Origin: DATKDU01 sp035512595
Lineage (GTDB): Bacteria > Planctomycetota > Planctomycetia > Pirellulales > Pirellulaceae
Direction of reading: 5' to 3'
Length of the DNA stretch: 17,361 nt
NCBI GenBank assembly: GCA_035512595.1
Contig: DATKDU010000530.1
Span: 1 to 17,361, forward strand
A program made the translations under genes and the position numbers. Below are positions 6,437 to 14,110 of the stretch, in pieces. Below the pieces are notes generated by a model. It did not search any database and was not told where the DNA came from. It saw nothing but the letters and a program-made list of their open reading frames with translations. The stretch's first letter is position 1, and each line of letters starts with the position of its first letter.

Positions 6437-7190
6437 CTTCCGTCCCATACTCCACTCCCACCAAAAACAGCCCCTGGGCCGGGGCGGTCATGCCGGCGGC
6501 CCGGCGATCCTTTTTGGCCAGCGCGTCGGCGGGAAAGCTGACCGGCTCTTGCCCTTTGCCCACGGCCACAAGCGTGCCGGCGATGTTGCGGACCATGTTA
6601 TAGAGAAATCCGTCGGCCTCGACCTCGATCACGACCCGGTCGGTCAATTCCGCCTGCCGCCGCTCGATGAGCAAGTCGTGGACGGTCCGCTCGGTCGAAA
6701 GCCGCCGCGAACCGCTCGACTCGTAGCTGGCAAAGTCATGCGTCCCAACCAGTGATCGCGCGGCTTCCCGCATGGCATCGACATCCAGCCGCCGATAGAC
6801 GTGCCAGACGTACTTGCGATTGAACAGATCCGGCAGCCGCCCGTCCTGAATGACGTACCGATACCGCTTGCGGATGGCATGTTCGCGGGCGTGAAACCCC
6901 AGCGGCGCCTGGACAACCTCGAAGACCAGCATGTCCTCCGGCAGCTCGGCATTGAGCGCCTTGGCGAGTGCGGCCGGCGACAGATAGGTTTCCGAATCAA
7001 AACTCACCACTTGCCCCAGTGCATGGACCCCCGCATCGGTCCGGCCGCTGGACGTACAATGAATTTTTTCCTGCGTGATCCCCTGCAGCGCTTTCTGAAG
7101 CTCCCCCTGCACCGTCCGCTGCCTGGGCTGCCATTGCCAGCCGGCAAAGTCGGTGCCGTCGTAGGCCAGGATGAGTTTGAAGGTGCGCAT
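6378..7190 (-). CDS. truA: tRNA pseudouridine(38-40) synthase TruA
   Basis: The 270-residue product begins MRTFKLILAYDGTDFAGWQW, the canonical TruA N-terminus. TruA converts uridines 38-40 in the tRNA anticodon arm to pseudouridine. The catalytic aspartate D52 lies in SSGRTDAGVHALGQ (47-60). Other family motifs are FHAREHAIRKRYRY, GTHDFASY and GFLYNMVRNIAGTLV. I chose the ATG at 7190 because residues upstream of it in frame are unrelated. The family fold ends near APAQGLFLVGVEYG. The last 21 residues (TEELRIADCGLRIDDDD...) are encoded mostly by the right arm of the inverted repeat at 6301-6436, so they are an acquired tail with no expected function. The gene follows the toxin gene by 19 bases. 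Confidence 0.96.
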   Translation of the reverse strand: MRTFKLILAYDGTDFAGWQWQPRQRTVQGELQKALQGITQEKIHCTSSGRTDAGVHALGQVVSFDSETYLSPAALAKALNAELPEDMLVFEVVQAPLGFHAREHAIRKRYRYVIQDGRLPDLFNRKYVWHVYRRLDVDAMREAARSLVGTHDFASYESSGSRRLSTERTVHDLLIERRQAELTDRVVIEVEADGFLYNMVRNIAGTLVAVGKGQEPVSFPADALAKKDRRAAGMTAPAQGLFLVGVEYGTEELRIADCGLRIDDDDSGVE

Positions 7191-7209
7191 GGCCAAACAA
7201 CCGGTGCAT

Positions 7210-7497
7210 TTACTCGGGCATGACGAATTGTTGTACCTGTGACTTGGCAATGACGAATAGAATCCGGTAGCGCCGCCCAGCGCGGGTCTTGAAGAGGCAC
7301 TCCCGAATTGCCTCGGGAAAGAATTGCCGCTCCGGAGCGAAGCTGAATCGCTCCGCCTCATGTTCCAGGCGGTCCAGGGCCATTTCGTATGCCTCGTACC
7401 ATCTTCGAGCGCCTGGGGGTGAACGCTTGGCAAGCCAGTCGAAGATCGTTTGAACGTCTTCCTCCGCCTGGCGTAGTACAATGACCTGATATTTCAT
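7210..7497 (-). CDS. ParE/RelE-superfamily toxin
   Basis: The 95-residue product (MKYQVIVLRQAEEDVQTIFD) matches the ParE/RelE 'plasmid stabilisation' toxin family in size and pattern. It has an N-terminal beta strand, a two-helix region (AEEDVQTIFDWLAKRSPPGARRWYEAYEMALDRLE, residues 11-45, described here in pieces: AEEDVQ..., GARRWYEAYE..., ALDRLE), and a C-terminal sheet with the family-like RRYRILFVI segment (75-83). ParE proteins inhibit gyrase and RelE proteins cleave mRNA at the ribosome, and the sequence does not decide between them. A basic C-terminal cluster is compatible with either. The ATG at 7497 lies three bases after the antitoxin stop, the usual antitoxin-first arrangement. Local GC is lower than in the flanking genes, consistent with acquisition. 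Confidence 0.85.
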   Translation of the reverse strand: MKYQVIVLRQAEEDVQTIFDWLAKRSPPGARRWYEAYEMALDRLEHEAERFSFAPERQFFPEAIRECLFKTRAGRRYRILFVIAKSQVQQFVMPE

Positions 7498-7500
7498 GAC

Positions 7501-7731
7501 CTATGCCAGGTCGTTGCGCTTGCGAAAGGCCTTGTCGAACGCCTTTCGAGAACGCACTCGCCCCGCCTTCATGTCGGCCAGTCCGCGGCGAATTCCTTCG
7601 ACTGCTTCCCTGCGATCGATTAGTGCCTTCATCCCTTCCCGCACGACGTCGTCTTCGTTTTGGTAATTTCCCCGCGCCAGCTCGTCCGCGATCAATTTGA
7701 TTGTTTCTGCCGATAACTTGCGTGTTGACAC
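7501..7731 (-). CDS. ParD-like antitoxin of a type II toxin-antitoxin pair
   Basis: The 76-residue product from the GTG at 7731 begins MSTRKLSAETIKLIADELAR and continues with GNYQNEDDVVREGMKAL. This fits a ribbon-helix-helix DNA-binding N-terminus of the ParD type. The C-terminal half is strongly basic and helical (GLADMKAGRVRSRKAFDKAF) and would wrap the toxin. I chose the GTG at 7731 over the GTG at 7743 because GAGG lies six bases before it and because MSTRKL is a natural family start. By analogy with known ParD proteins it should bind its own promoter and repress the pair together with the toxin. No operator palindrome is obvious in the 66-bp upstream gap, which separates it from the GNAT gene. 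Confidence 0.85.
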   Translation of the reverse strand: MSTRKLSAETIKLIADELARGNYQNEDDVVREGMKALIDRREAVEGIRRGLADMKAGRVRSRKAFDKAFRKRNDLA

Positions 7732-7797
7732 CTGGCACCTCACTTTCCTGTGTCTTGCTTATCGTACCTGGAGCGCGTGCGTCCATAAACGGGTTGA

Positions 7798-8277
7798 TTA
7801 CTGCCGCGGCAGCAAGATCTTCATCGGAATCGATACAACGCCCCTGTCGTCCTGAAAATCCGCCTGCCGCACGAATCCCAGCTTCTCGTAGAATCCCACG
7901 GCATAGCGCGAGGAATTGACCGTGAACTCGCAACAATCGTGTGCCGCCAGGCAGGCGTCACGGGCAATATGCCAAAGCCGAGTCGCCAATCCTCGCCCCT
8001 GATATTTTTCCGCCACGAACAAATGGTATAGATGAGATTCGTCCCGCGTGGCCACGACGCCCGCCAGCGATCCTTCCGCCTCGGCGACGTGGTAGCGGTA
8101 GCCGTGCTGGAAATAGCTTTCGACGGCACGCTCGTTCATGGCGGAAAGCAACTGCTCGGCCCCTTGGGCAGTGAATTCGTGGGCGATATACCGAGCCGCC
8201 AAATCGCTGATCAGCCGGCTGATCTCCGGAATGTCGCCCGGCCTGGCTTCACGGATGGCAATCGTTTCCAGCATCAT
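7798..8277 (-). CDS. GNAT-family N-acetyltransferase
   Basis: The 159-residue product is a single GNAT domain. It starts ETIAIREARPGDIPEISRLI, a typical beta1-alpha1 opening. The acetyl-CoA pyrophosphate loop (motif A) is LFVAEKYQGRGLATRLW with QGRGLA at 93-98. The C-terminal motif B region is TVNSSRYAVGFYEKLGFVR (119-137). Such enzymes move an acetyl group from acetyl-CoA to an amine on a small molecule or protein, and the substrate cannot be predicted. The ATG at 8277 overlaps the TGA of the preceding GNAT gene as ATGA, so the two acetyltransferases are translationally coupled. A second ATG follows directly and could also serve as start. Confidence 0.92.
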   Translation of the reverse strand: MMLETIAIREARPGDIPEISRLISDLAARYIAHEFTAQGAEQLLSAMNERAVESYFQHGYRYHVAEAEGSLAGVVATRDESHLYHLFVAEKYQGRGLATRLWHIARDACLAAHDCCEFTVNSSRYAVGFYEKLGFVRQADFQDDRGVVSIPMKILLPRQ

Positions 8278-8816
8278 TCGACGATGCTCCGGACCGTCTC
8301 ATCACCGACGATGCAGGCGTACATAAACTGATCGACAACCTGCCCGTCCTTGATCGCACTCTTCTGCAATCTCCCCTCGCATACGTAGCCCGCCTTTTCC
8401 AGCACGCGGCAGGACGCGGCATTCGTGGCAAACGGCAGGGCGTAGATTCGCGTGAGCTGGAAGTCCTTCAAGGCCCACACGGTAACGGCCTGGAGCGCTT
8501 CGGTCATAATGCCGCGCCCCCAGAACGGCTCGCCCAGCCAGTAGCCGATCTCGGCACTGACTCGCTCGATGTCGCTGCGGGGCAACAGGCCGATGGAGCC
8601 GACGGCCTGGCCGGCCACGTCGATGGCCCACACAGTCGGTGGGCTCTGCTGTTGCACGTGCTCGATGAAAGAAGCTGCGTCGCGAAGCGTGTACGGGTGC
8701 GGAAAGCGGTCGCGCATGTAGCGCGAGATTTTGCGGTTGTTGGCATAGCGGACCAGTGCGGCCGCATCGCCGGCCGTGAAGTCGCGGACGCAGCAGCTAG
8801 AAAGGTCCAGTTTCAC
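8274..8816 (-). CDS. RimJ/RimL-type GNAT acetyltransferase
   Basis: The 180-residue product from the GTG at 8816 begins MKLDLSSCCVRDFTAGDAAA. The RimJ/RimL-like GNAT pattern is clear: VWAIDVAGQAVGSIGL (62-77), AEIGYWLGEPFWGRGIMTEAL (88-108, with the acetyl-CoA loop WGRGIM), and ATNAASCRVLEKAGYVCEG (130-148). Relatives acetylate the N-termini of ribosomal proteins or small amines, and the substrate here is unknown. The GTG start overlaps the asd stop codon as GTGA, and the 3' end overlaps the next GNAT as ATGA, so three genes form a coupled block. A longer reading from 8870 would overlap asd extensively and is unlikely. Confidence 0.9.
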   Translation of the reverse strand: MKLDLSSCCVRDFTAGDAAALVRYANNRKISRYMRDRFPHPYTLRDAASFIEHVQQQSPPTVWAIDVAGQAVGSIGLLPRSDIERVSAEIGYWLGEPFWGRGIMTEALQAVTVWALKDFQLTRIYALPFATNAASCRVLEKAGYVCEGRLQKSAIKDGQVVDQFMYACIVGDETVRSIVE

Positions 8817-9946
8817 GCTTGCTCCAGCAGAATCCTCAGCATCCGTCGCAGTGGCTCGGCGGCGCCCCATAGAAGCTGATCGCCGACGGTGAAAGCGGCC
8901 AGGTATTGGCCCTTGGCCGATTTGTCGAGGTCGAGCTTGCGGAGCCGGCCGATGGGAACGCTCAGCGTTCCGGTGACGGCGGCCGGCGTCAGATCGCGGA
9001 TGCTCCGCTCGCGCTCGTTGGGAACGACCTTCACCCAGTCGTTGGCGCTGGCGAGCAATCCTTCGATCTCCGCCAGCGGCACATCTTTCTTCAGCTTGAT
9101 GGTCAGACCCTGGCTGTGGCAGCGCATGGCGCCGATGCGGACGCAGACGCCGTCCACGGGGATCGTGCTGTCGCTGGAAAGGCCAAGGATCTTATTCGAT
9201 TCGGCCTGCCCCTTCCACTCTTCCTTGCTTTGGCCGTTGCCCAGGTCCTTGTCGATCCAGGGAATCAGGCTGCCGGCGAGCGGCACGCCGAAATTCTTCG
9301 TCGGATAGGCATCGCCGCGGAGTGTGTCGGCGACGCGGCGGTCGATTTCCAGAATGGCTGATGCCGGATCGGAAAGAAGTTCCTTCACCGAGCCGTAAGC
9401 CACTCCCATCTGTGCCACCAGCTCGCGCATGTTTTGGGCTCCTGCCCCGCTGGCCGCCTGGTAGGTCATGCTGGTGATCCACTCGACGAGCCCCGCCTTG
9501 AACAGGCCGTCCATCGCCATCAGCATCAGGCTGACCGTGCAATTGCCGCCGATGTAGTTCTGGATGCCGCGGCTCAGTGCGTCCTTGATCACCGGCAGAT
9601 TGACCGGATCGAGGACGATCACCGCGTCGTCCTTCATCCGCAGGGCCGAGGCGGCATCGATCCAGTATCCCTTCCAGCCGGCCGCGCGGAGCTGCGGAAA
9701 GACATCGTTCGTGTAATCGCCCCCCTGGCAGGTGACGATGATCTCCATCCTTTTCAGCGCCTCAACGCTCTTGGCGTCGAGCAGCTTGCCCGTTTCCTTG
9801 CCGCCGATCTTCGGCCCAGGCCCGCCGACGCTGGACGTCGAGAAGAATACGGGCTCAATGCGCGCAAAGTCATTTTCCGCAGCCATGCGCTGCATGAGGA
9901 CGCTGCCGACCATTCCCCGCCAACCGACCAAACCAACGCGTTTCAC
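8813..9946 (-). CDS. asd: Aspartate-semialdehyde dehydrogenase
   Basis: The 377-residue product begins MKRVGLVGWRGMVGSVLMQR, closely matching the E. coli-type Asd (367 residues). It reduces aspartyl phosphate to aspartate semialdehyde with NADPH in the cytosol, the branch point to lysine, diaminopimelate, methionine and threonine. The N-terminal nucleotide-binding loop is GWRGMVGS (8-15). The catalytic cysteine is C136 in GGNCTVS, the catalytic histidine H277 is in MRCHSQGLTIK, and R270 is a likely substrate-binding arginine. I chose the GTG at 9946 because GGAAGG lies seven bases upstream and the protein then starts at the family N-terminus. A TTG at 9961 would add five residues. It lies 15 bases after the Uma2 gene and overlaps the downstream GNAT gene. 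Confidence 0.97.
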   Translation of the reverse strand: MKRVGLVGWRGMVGSVLMQRMAAENDFARIEPVFFSTSSVGGPGPKIGGKETGKLLDAKSVEALKRMEIIVTCQGGDYTNDVFPQLRAAGWKGYWIDAASALRMKDDAVIVLDPVNLPVIKDALSRGIQNYIGGNCTVSLMLMAMDGLFKAGLVEWITSMTYQAASGAGAQNMRELVAQMGVAYGSVKELLSDPASAILEIDRRVADTLRGDAYPTKNFGVPLAGSLIPWIDKDLGNGQSKEEWKGQAESNKILGLSSDSTIPVDGVCVRIGAMRCHSQGLTIKLKKDVPLAEIEGLLASANDWVKVVPNERERSIRDLTPAAVTGTLSVPIGRLRKLDLDKSAKGQYLAAFTVGDQLLWGAAEPLRRMLRILLEQA

Positions 9947-9961
9947 GACTGTGCCTTCCAA

Positions 9962-10591
9962 TCAGTGGGTAGTTCCATTGTCTGTTTTGTTCACACCCGC
10001 GTCCTGAACGCCCAGCGGCGGCGCGAACTTCACGTTCTCGTAGACGAGCGCCAGCGGAATGCGGCACTTGAGCGACTCGATTTCAAGCGTGTCCTCCAAG
10101 CCGGTGAACGGCCTCAGCCGCCAGTCGCCGTCGGGCTGGCGCACGAACCGGTCCACGTGAGCTCGATCCTGCGAGACCAGAATGTATTCCTGCAGCGATG
10201 CCAGATGCTGATAGAACTCGAACTCCTCGCCGCGGTCGTAGGCCTCGGTGGAGGGGGAAAGGATTTCGAAGATAACCCGCGGATTGGTGACGGACATGGG
10301 GTCGTCGGCCGCAAGTTCGAACTCGCCGCAAATCACGACGACGTCACTGTATGTGAACAAGTTGACCGCTTCGATGCGAATCCGTTGGTCGCTGCCAAAC
10401 GGGTCGCAAGGCGAGCCCTCCAGCGCTTGCCTGAGTCGATAATAGAGGTTGCCCTGGATTTTGTTGTGTTGCGGCGTATTTCCCGCCATGGCGAAGATTT
10501 CGCCGCCGTAGTATTCGTGACGCACGATGGAGACGGCTTCGCGCGACAGATACTCGGCGACGGAGTATTTCCGGATGGCGACGGTGGACAT
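9962..10591 (-). CDS. Uma2-family (DUF820) restriction-endonuclease-like protein
   Basis: The 209-residue product begins MSTVAIRKYSVAEYLSREAV. It has the Uma2/DUF820 pattern of a PD-(D/E)xK-like fold: GEIFAMAGNTPQHNKIQGNL (30-49), YSDVVVICGE (81-90, putative metal ligand D83), PRVIFEILSPSTEAYDRGE (104-122, E109) and LASLQEYILVSQD (130-142). At residue 123, where relatives usually carry lysine in DRGxKF, this protein has glutamate, so nuclease activity is doubtful. Uma2 proteins are abundant in cyanobacteria and planctomycetes and have no established role. Proposed links to transposon or defence biology are tentative. The ATG at 10591 has GAGG eight bases upstream and is preferred to the ATG at 10612. 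It sits between gatB (38 bases away) and asd (15 bases). Confidence 0.9.
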   Translation of the reverse strand: MSTVAIRKYSVAEYLSREAVSIVRHEYYGGEIFAMAGNTPQHNKIQGNLYYRLRQALEGSPCDPFGSDQRIRIEAVNLFTYSDVVVICGEFELAADDPMSVTNPRVIFEILSPSTEAYDRGEEFEFYQHLASLQEYILVSQDRAHVDRFVRQPDGDWRLRPFTGLEDTLEIESLKCRIPLALVYENVKFAPPLGVQDAGVNKTDNGTTH

Positions 10592-10629
10592 GGCAAGAAC
10601 CTCAGCAGGCATAGGAGGTGGCGTCTCTC

Positions 10630-12108
10630 CTATTCTAGCCCCTTTTCAATCAATTCCAGGCAGATCCGCCTTACGTCGTTGGGGTTAGCGTTGGGATTCT
10701 TTTTCTTCGCCTGGCCGATCAGCGAGCCGACCGCCTGCTGTTTGCCCCCTTTGACATCGGCGACCACCTTTGGGTTCGCCAACAGCACCTCGCGGCAGAT
10801 GGCGACCAGGGCCGATTCATCGACCTTTTCGATGCCGAGGGATTTCATGGAGTCGCTGGCGCTGCGGCGGGTGGCGACCATGTCATTGAAGACCTCTTTG
10901 GCCCGCGTCACTTCCAGCTCGCCGGCCACGACGACCTTCACCAGCTCCGCCAGCGTCCCGGGCGCCAGCGGGAATTTTTCCAGCGGGATCGACTGCTCGT
11001 TGAGGACGCGGAGGACCTCCTGCGTGACCCAGTTGGCGGCCTTCTTGCCGTCGCCGGCCGCCCGAGCCACCTGCTCGTAGTAATCGACCAGCCCCCTCCC
11101 CTGCCCTACCAGCACATCGCTGTCGTACGTTGTGACTCCGTAGCTCAATTCGAGTCGATGACGAATGGCTGCCGGCAGCTCGCACAATTCGCCGCGGACT
11201 TTTTCGACCTCAGCCCGCGGCGTGATCACCGGCACCAGGTCCGGATCGGGGAAATAGCGATAGTCGCTCGACTCTTCCTTCTCGCGCTGGGCAAATGTCA
11301 TTCCCTTGGCGTCGTCCCAGCCGCGGGTCTGCTTGGGGGCGTCCTTGATCGTCTTGCCCGTTTCCTGCCAGGCGGCATATTGCCGCTGGGCTTCGTACGC
11401 CAGCGCCCGCTCGAGGAACCGAAAACTGTTGAGGTTTTTGATCTCGACGATCGGCGTGGCGACTTTTCCTTGCGGCGCGTGGATATGGAGGTTGACGTTG
11501 GCGTCGATCCGTAGCGAGCCCTCCTGCATGTTGCAGTCGGAGACGCCGAGGTACAGGAGCAAGAGCCGCAGCTCGGTGACGTACGCCCGGGCTTCTTTGG
11601 TGCTCCGCATGTCGGGCTCGGAGACGATTTCCAGGAGTGCCGTCCCGGTGCGGTTGAGATCGATCCGCGTGTCGGACTTGCCGGCCGCTTCGTCGTGCAG
11701 GCTCTTGCCGGCGTCTTCCTCCAGATGGGCCCGGATGATGCCGACCCGCTTGGGCTCAAACTCACCTTTGGGATCGTGAATCTCCAGCCACCCGCGCTGG
11801 CTCATCGGCAGGTCGTACTGGCTGATCTGATAACCCTTGGGCAGGTCGGGATAGTAGTAGTTCTTGCGGTCCCACTTGGTGAACTCTGGAATCTCGCAGT
11901 TCAGCGCAATGGCCGTCTTCAGCCCCAGCGCAAACGCCTGCCGGTTCATCACCGGCAAGCTCCCCGGCATTCCCGTGCAAACGGGGCAGGTCTGCGTGTT
12001 CGGCGCCGCGCCGAACTTCGTGCTGCACCCGCAAAACAGCTTTGACTTGGTCAAAAGCTGAACGTGGGTTTCCAGGCCGATGATGAGGTCGTACTTGAAG
12101 TCGCTCAT
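10630..12108 (-). CDS. gatB: Asp/Glu-tRNA(Asn/Gln) amidotransferase subunit B
   Basis: The 492-residue product begins MSDFKYDLIIGLETHVQLLT. GatB phosphorylates Glu on mischarged tRNA-Gln (or Asp on tRNA-Asn) and receives ammonia from GatA through a tunnel to make the amide. The catalytic cradle (residues 8-300) contains the zinc-type cysteines C26, C28, C41 and C44 (LFCGCSTKFG and TCPVCTGMPG) and the family motif YYYPDLPKGYQISQYDLP. The C-terminal helical and tail (YqeY-like) domain that grips tRNA is present and ends near the usual position. The start at 12108 overlaps the gatA stop codon as ATGA, which supports it over an in-frame ATG at 12135. Confidence 0.97.
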   Translation of the reverse strand: MSDFKYDLIIGLETHVQLLTKSKLFCGCSTKFGAAPNTQTCPVCTGMPGSLPVMNRQAFALGLKTAIALNCEIPEFTKWDRKNYYYPDLPKGYQISQYDLPMSQRGWLEIHDPKGEFEPKRVGIIRAHLEEDAGKSLHDEAAGKSDTRIDLNRTGTALLEIVSEPDMRSTKEARAYVTELRLLLLYLGVSDCNMQEGSLRIDANVNLHIHAPQGKVATPIVEIKNLNSFRFLERALAYEAQRQYAAWQETGKTIKDAPKQTRGWDDAKGMTFAQREKEESSDYRYFPDPDLVPVITPRAEVEKVRGELCELPAAIRHRLELSYGVTTYDSDVLVGQGRGLVDYYEQVARAAGDGKKAANWVTQEVLRVLNEQSIPLEKFPLAPGTLAELVKVVVAGELEVTRAKEVFNDMVATRRSASDSMKSLGIEKVDESALVAICREVLLANPKVVADVKGGKQQAVGSLIGQAKKKNPNANPNDVRRICLELIEKGLE

Positions 12109-13646
12109 GACAGGGCCGGCCTCCTCGTATGCCAATCCGTCTGGCGCTGGAACATGGCCGCCGCCTGCAAGAGCCGCTCTTCGTCAAATGGCCGGCATTG
12201 CAGTTGCAGACCGATGGGGAGGCCGCTTTGGGTCATTCCGCAGGGAATACTGATGCCGCCGATGCCGGCGAGGTTCGTGGTGACCGTGTACAGGTCTTCC
12301 AGGTACATCGACAGCGGATCGTCGGTCTTCTCGCCGATCTTGAAGGCCGGCGACGGCGTCGTCGGGCCGATAATGAAATCGACCTGCCCAAATGCAGCGT
12401 CGTAGTCGCCGCGGATCAGCCGCCGCACCTTGAGGGCCTTGAGGTAATAGGCGTCGTAGTAGCCGGCACTGAGCGTGTAGGTGCCGAGCATGATCCGCCG
12501 CTTGACCTCGGGGCCGAAACCCTCGGCCCGGGTCTGGCGGTACATGCGGATCAGCGGCGTATCGAGATCGGCCAGTTTTTTCTTGTTTCCCGCCGCCTGG
12601 AGCCGCTGCTCTTCTGCCGCCAAGTCCGCGAGCATCTGCTTCTCATCGCAGCGGTAGCCGTAATGGGCCCCATCGTAGCGGGCTAGGTTACTCGACGCCT
12701 CGCTGGGGGCGATGATGTAATAGACCGCAATGCCATATTTGCTGTGCGGCATCGACAGCTCATGGACCGTCGCGCCGAGCTTTTCGTAAACCTTCACGGC
12801 CTCGCGGACCGCCGCTTCGATCTCGCCGTCGAGTCCAGAAACGAAGAATTCTTTAACAATTCCTAATTTCAGCCCCTTCAGCGGCTGGTTGACCGTCGCG
12901 GAGTAGCTTGGCACCGGCACATCGGCCGACGTCGAATCGCGCGAATCGTGGCCGGCGAGGACTTCCAGAACCAGCGCACAATCCTCTGCCGTCGCGCCCA
13001 GCGGACCGATCTGGTCGAGGGAGCTGGCAAACGCGACGAGGCCGTAGCGGCTGACGCGGCCGTAGGTCGGCTTCAGTCCAGTGACGCCGCAGAATGCGGC
13101 CGGCTGGCGGATCGAGCCGCCGGTGTCGGTGCCGATCGATAGCGGCGCCATCGACGCAGCCACGCAAGCCGCCGCGCCGCCGCTGGAGCCGCCGGGAACT
13201 CGTTCGGTATCCCACGGATTGCGCGTCTTGAAATACGCGCTGTTCTCCGTCGAGCCTCCCATCGCGAACTCGTCCATGTTCGTCTTGCCGATCAGGACGG
13301 CATCGGCCGCCTTCAGCTTCTCGACGACGGTGGCATCATACGGCGGGACAAAATTCTCGAGCATCTTGCTGCCGCAGGTCGTCCGCTGCCCTTTGGTGCA
13401 GATCACATCCTTGATCGCCACCGGCAGTCCGCCGAGCTTGCCGACCGCCTCCCCCCTGCCCCGCCGCTCGTCGATCGCTTTTGCCTGAGCCAACGCCCGG
13501 TCGGGATCGACGTGCAGAAACGCTTTGATCTGGCCGTCGCGGGCCGCAATCTGGTCGAGATAGGCTCGCGTCAGCTCGACGGAAGATATTTTGCGGGCGG
13601 ACAGGTCGCGGAGAAGCTCGGTGGTAGAGGTCTGAATCAAGGACAT
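12105..13646 (-). CDS. gatA: Asp/Glu-tRNA(Asn/Gln) amidotransferase subunit A
   Basis: The 513-residue product begins MSLIQTSTTELLRDLSARKI. GatA is the glutaminase of GatCAB and belongs to the amidase-signature family. The Ser-cisSer-Lys triad is visible as K79 (VAIKDV), S154 (GGSSGG) and S178 (TDTGGSIR). The length fits the family (480-510). I prefer the ATG at 13646 because the protein then starts at the family N-terminus. An in-frame start at 13676 lies in the preceding gene and encodes repeat-like residues. There is no clear ribosome site, as is common in this window. gatB follows with an ATGA overlap, but gatC is separated from gatA by an unrelated 141-codon gene. Confidence 0.97.
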   Translation of the reverse strand: MSLIQTSTTELLRDLSARKISSVELTRAYLDQIAARDGQIKAFLHVDPDRALAQAKAIDERRGRGEAVGKLGGLPVAIKDVICTKGQRTTCGSKMLENFVPPYDATVVEKLKAADAVLIGKTNMDEFAMGGSTENSAYFKTRNPWDTERVPGGSSGGAAACVAASMAPLSIGTDTGGSIRQPAAFCGVTGLKPTYGRVSRYGLVAFASSLDQIGPLGATAEDCALVLEVLAGHDSRDSTSADVPVPSYSATVNQPLKGLKLGIVKEFFVSGLDGEIEAAVREAVKVYEKLGATVHELSMPHSKYGIAVYYIIAPSEASSNLARYDGAHYGYRCDEKQMLADLAAEEQRLQAAGNKKKLADLDTPLIRMYRQTRAEGFGPEVKRRIMLGTYTLSAGYYDAYYLKALKVRRLIRGDYDAAFGQVDFIIGPTTPSPAFKIGEKTDDPLSMYLEDLYTVTTNLAGIGGISIPCGMTQSGLPIGLQLQCRPFDEERLLQAAAMFQRQTDWHTRRPALS

Positions 13647-13649
13647 AAG

Positions 13650-13664
13650 CGAGTGCCGAGTGCT
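13650..13664. repeat. Short GAGTGCY tandem repeat upstream of gatA
   Basis: The plus strand reads GAGTGCC-GAGTGCT, two 7-base units in tandem (GCACTCG units on the coding strand). It fills most of the 22-base gap between the unknown gene and gatA. It resembles a degenerate intergenic phrase of the same kind as the other short repeats here. It is short enough that chance is possible. Confidence 0.35.
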
Positions 13665-13668
13665 GTGT

Positions 13669-14094
13669 TCACGCATTGTCGTCGAGTGTCAGCTGAGCTC
13701 TTTCGAAAAGCGCTCGATCGACCAAGGACCACTGCGATCCAATGACAATAGAACCGATTTGCGTACCGCCTTCGTAAACAACGATTTGAATGCGCCAACA
13801 GTCATATTTGCCGATCAGAAGGGCATGGAGGCTGCGGATTAGTCGCACGTCAAATGCGGACACACTGCACTCAACATAACGAGTGTGATTTGGCCACCAG
13901 TCCTCAATGTGATGGACCACCTCCTCATTGTCGGTTACCAGCTCTTGGCACGTGTTCTTGATCGCCTCAATCAACGCCGAATCGACATCCATATACTTCT
14001 TTTCTTGCTCCTCGTTGGCGAACTCTGCGATCACTCCAGTATCGTGAAAAATCCGGTCAAACTGGTCGTCGGTTTCCGCAATGACGTACCGCAT
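13669..14094 (-). CDS. Unknown 141-residue protein inserted between gatC and gatA
   Basis: The product starts MRYVIAETDDQFDRIFHDTG and is acidic in its N-terminal half (FANEEQEKKYMDVD). It contains an EDWWPNHTRYVECSVSAF segment near the middle and ends with alternating beta-type sequence (WRIQIVVYEGG, IGSIVIGSQWSLVD, then a helix ALFERAQLTL). It has no signal peptide, membrane segment or cysteine cluster. I do not recognise it. Its overall look, a small acidic alpha/beta protein, would be compatible with an immunity or adaptor protein, but that is a guess. It lies 16 bases after gatC and 22 before gatA in the same direction, so it must be transcribed with the amidotransferase. Its GC is lower (26, 32 and 32 of 60 in three hand-counted lines) than in gatA (39 of 60 in one line), suggesting later insertion. 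Confidence 0.75.
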   Translation of the reverse strand: MRYVIAETDDQFDRIFHDTGVIAEFANEEQEKKYMDVDSALIEAIKNTCQELVTDNEEVVHHIEDWWPNHTRYVECSVSAFDVRLIRSLHALLIGKYDCWRIQIVVYEGGTQIGSIVIGSQWSLVDRALFERAQLTLDDNA

Positions 14095-14110
14095 TGGATA
14101 CTGGCTCGGC

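Noticed and set aside
9434..11080. A 548-codon open frame on the plus strand opposite asd, Uma2 and gatB.
   Set aside because: It covers three well-identified genes on the other strand and shows no recognisable domain. Long antisense frames are expected at this GC content.
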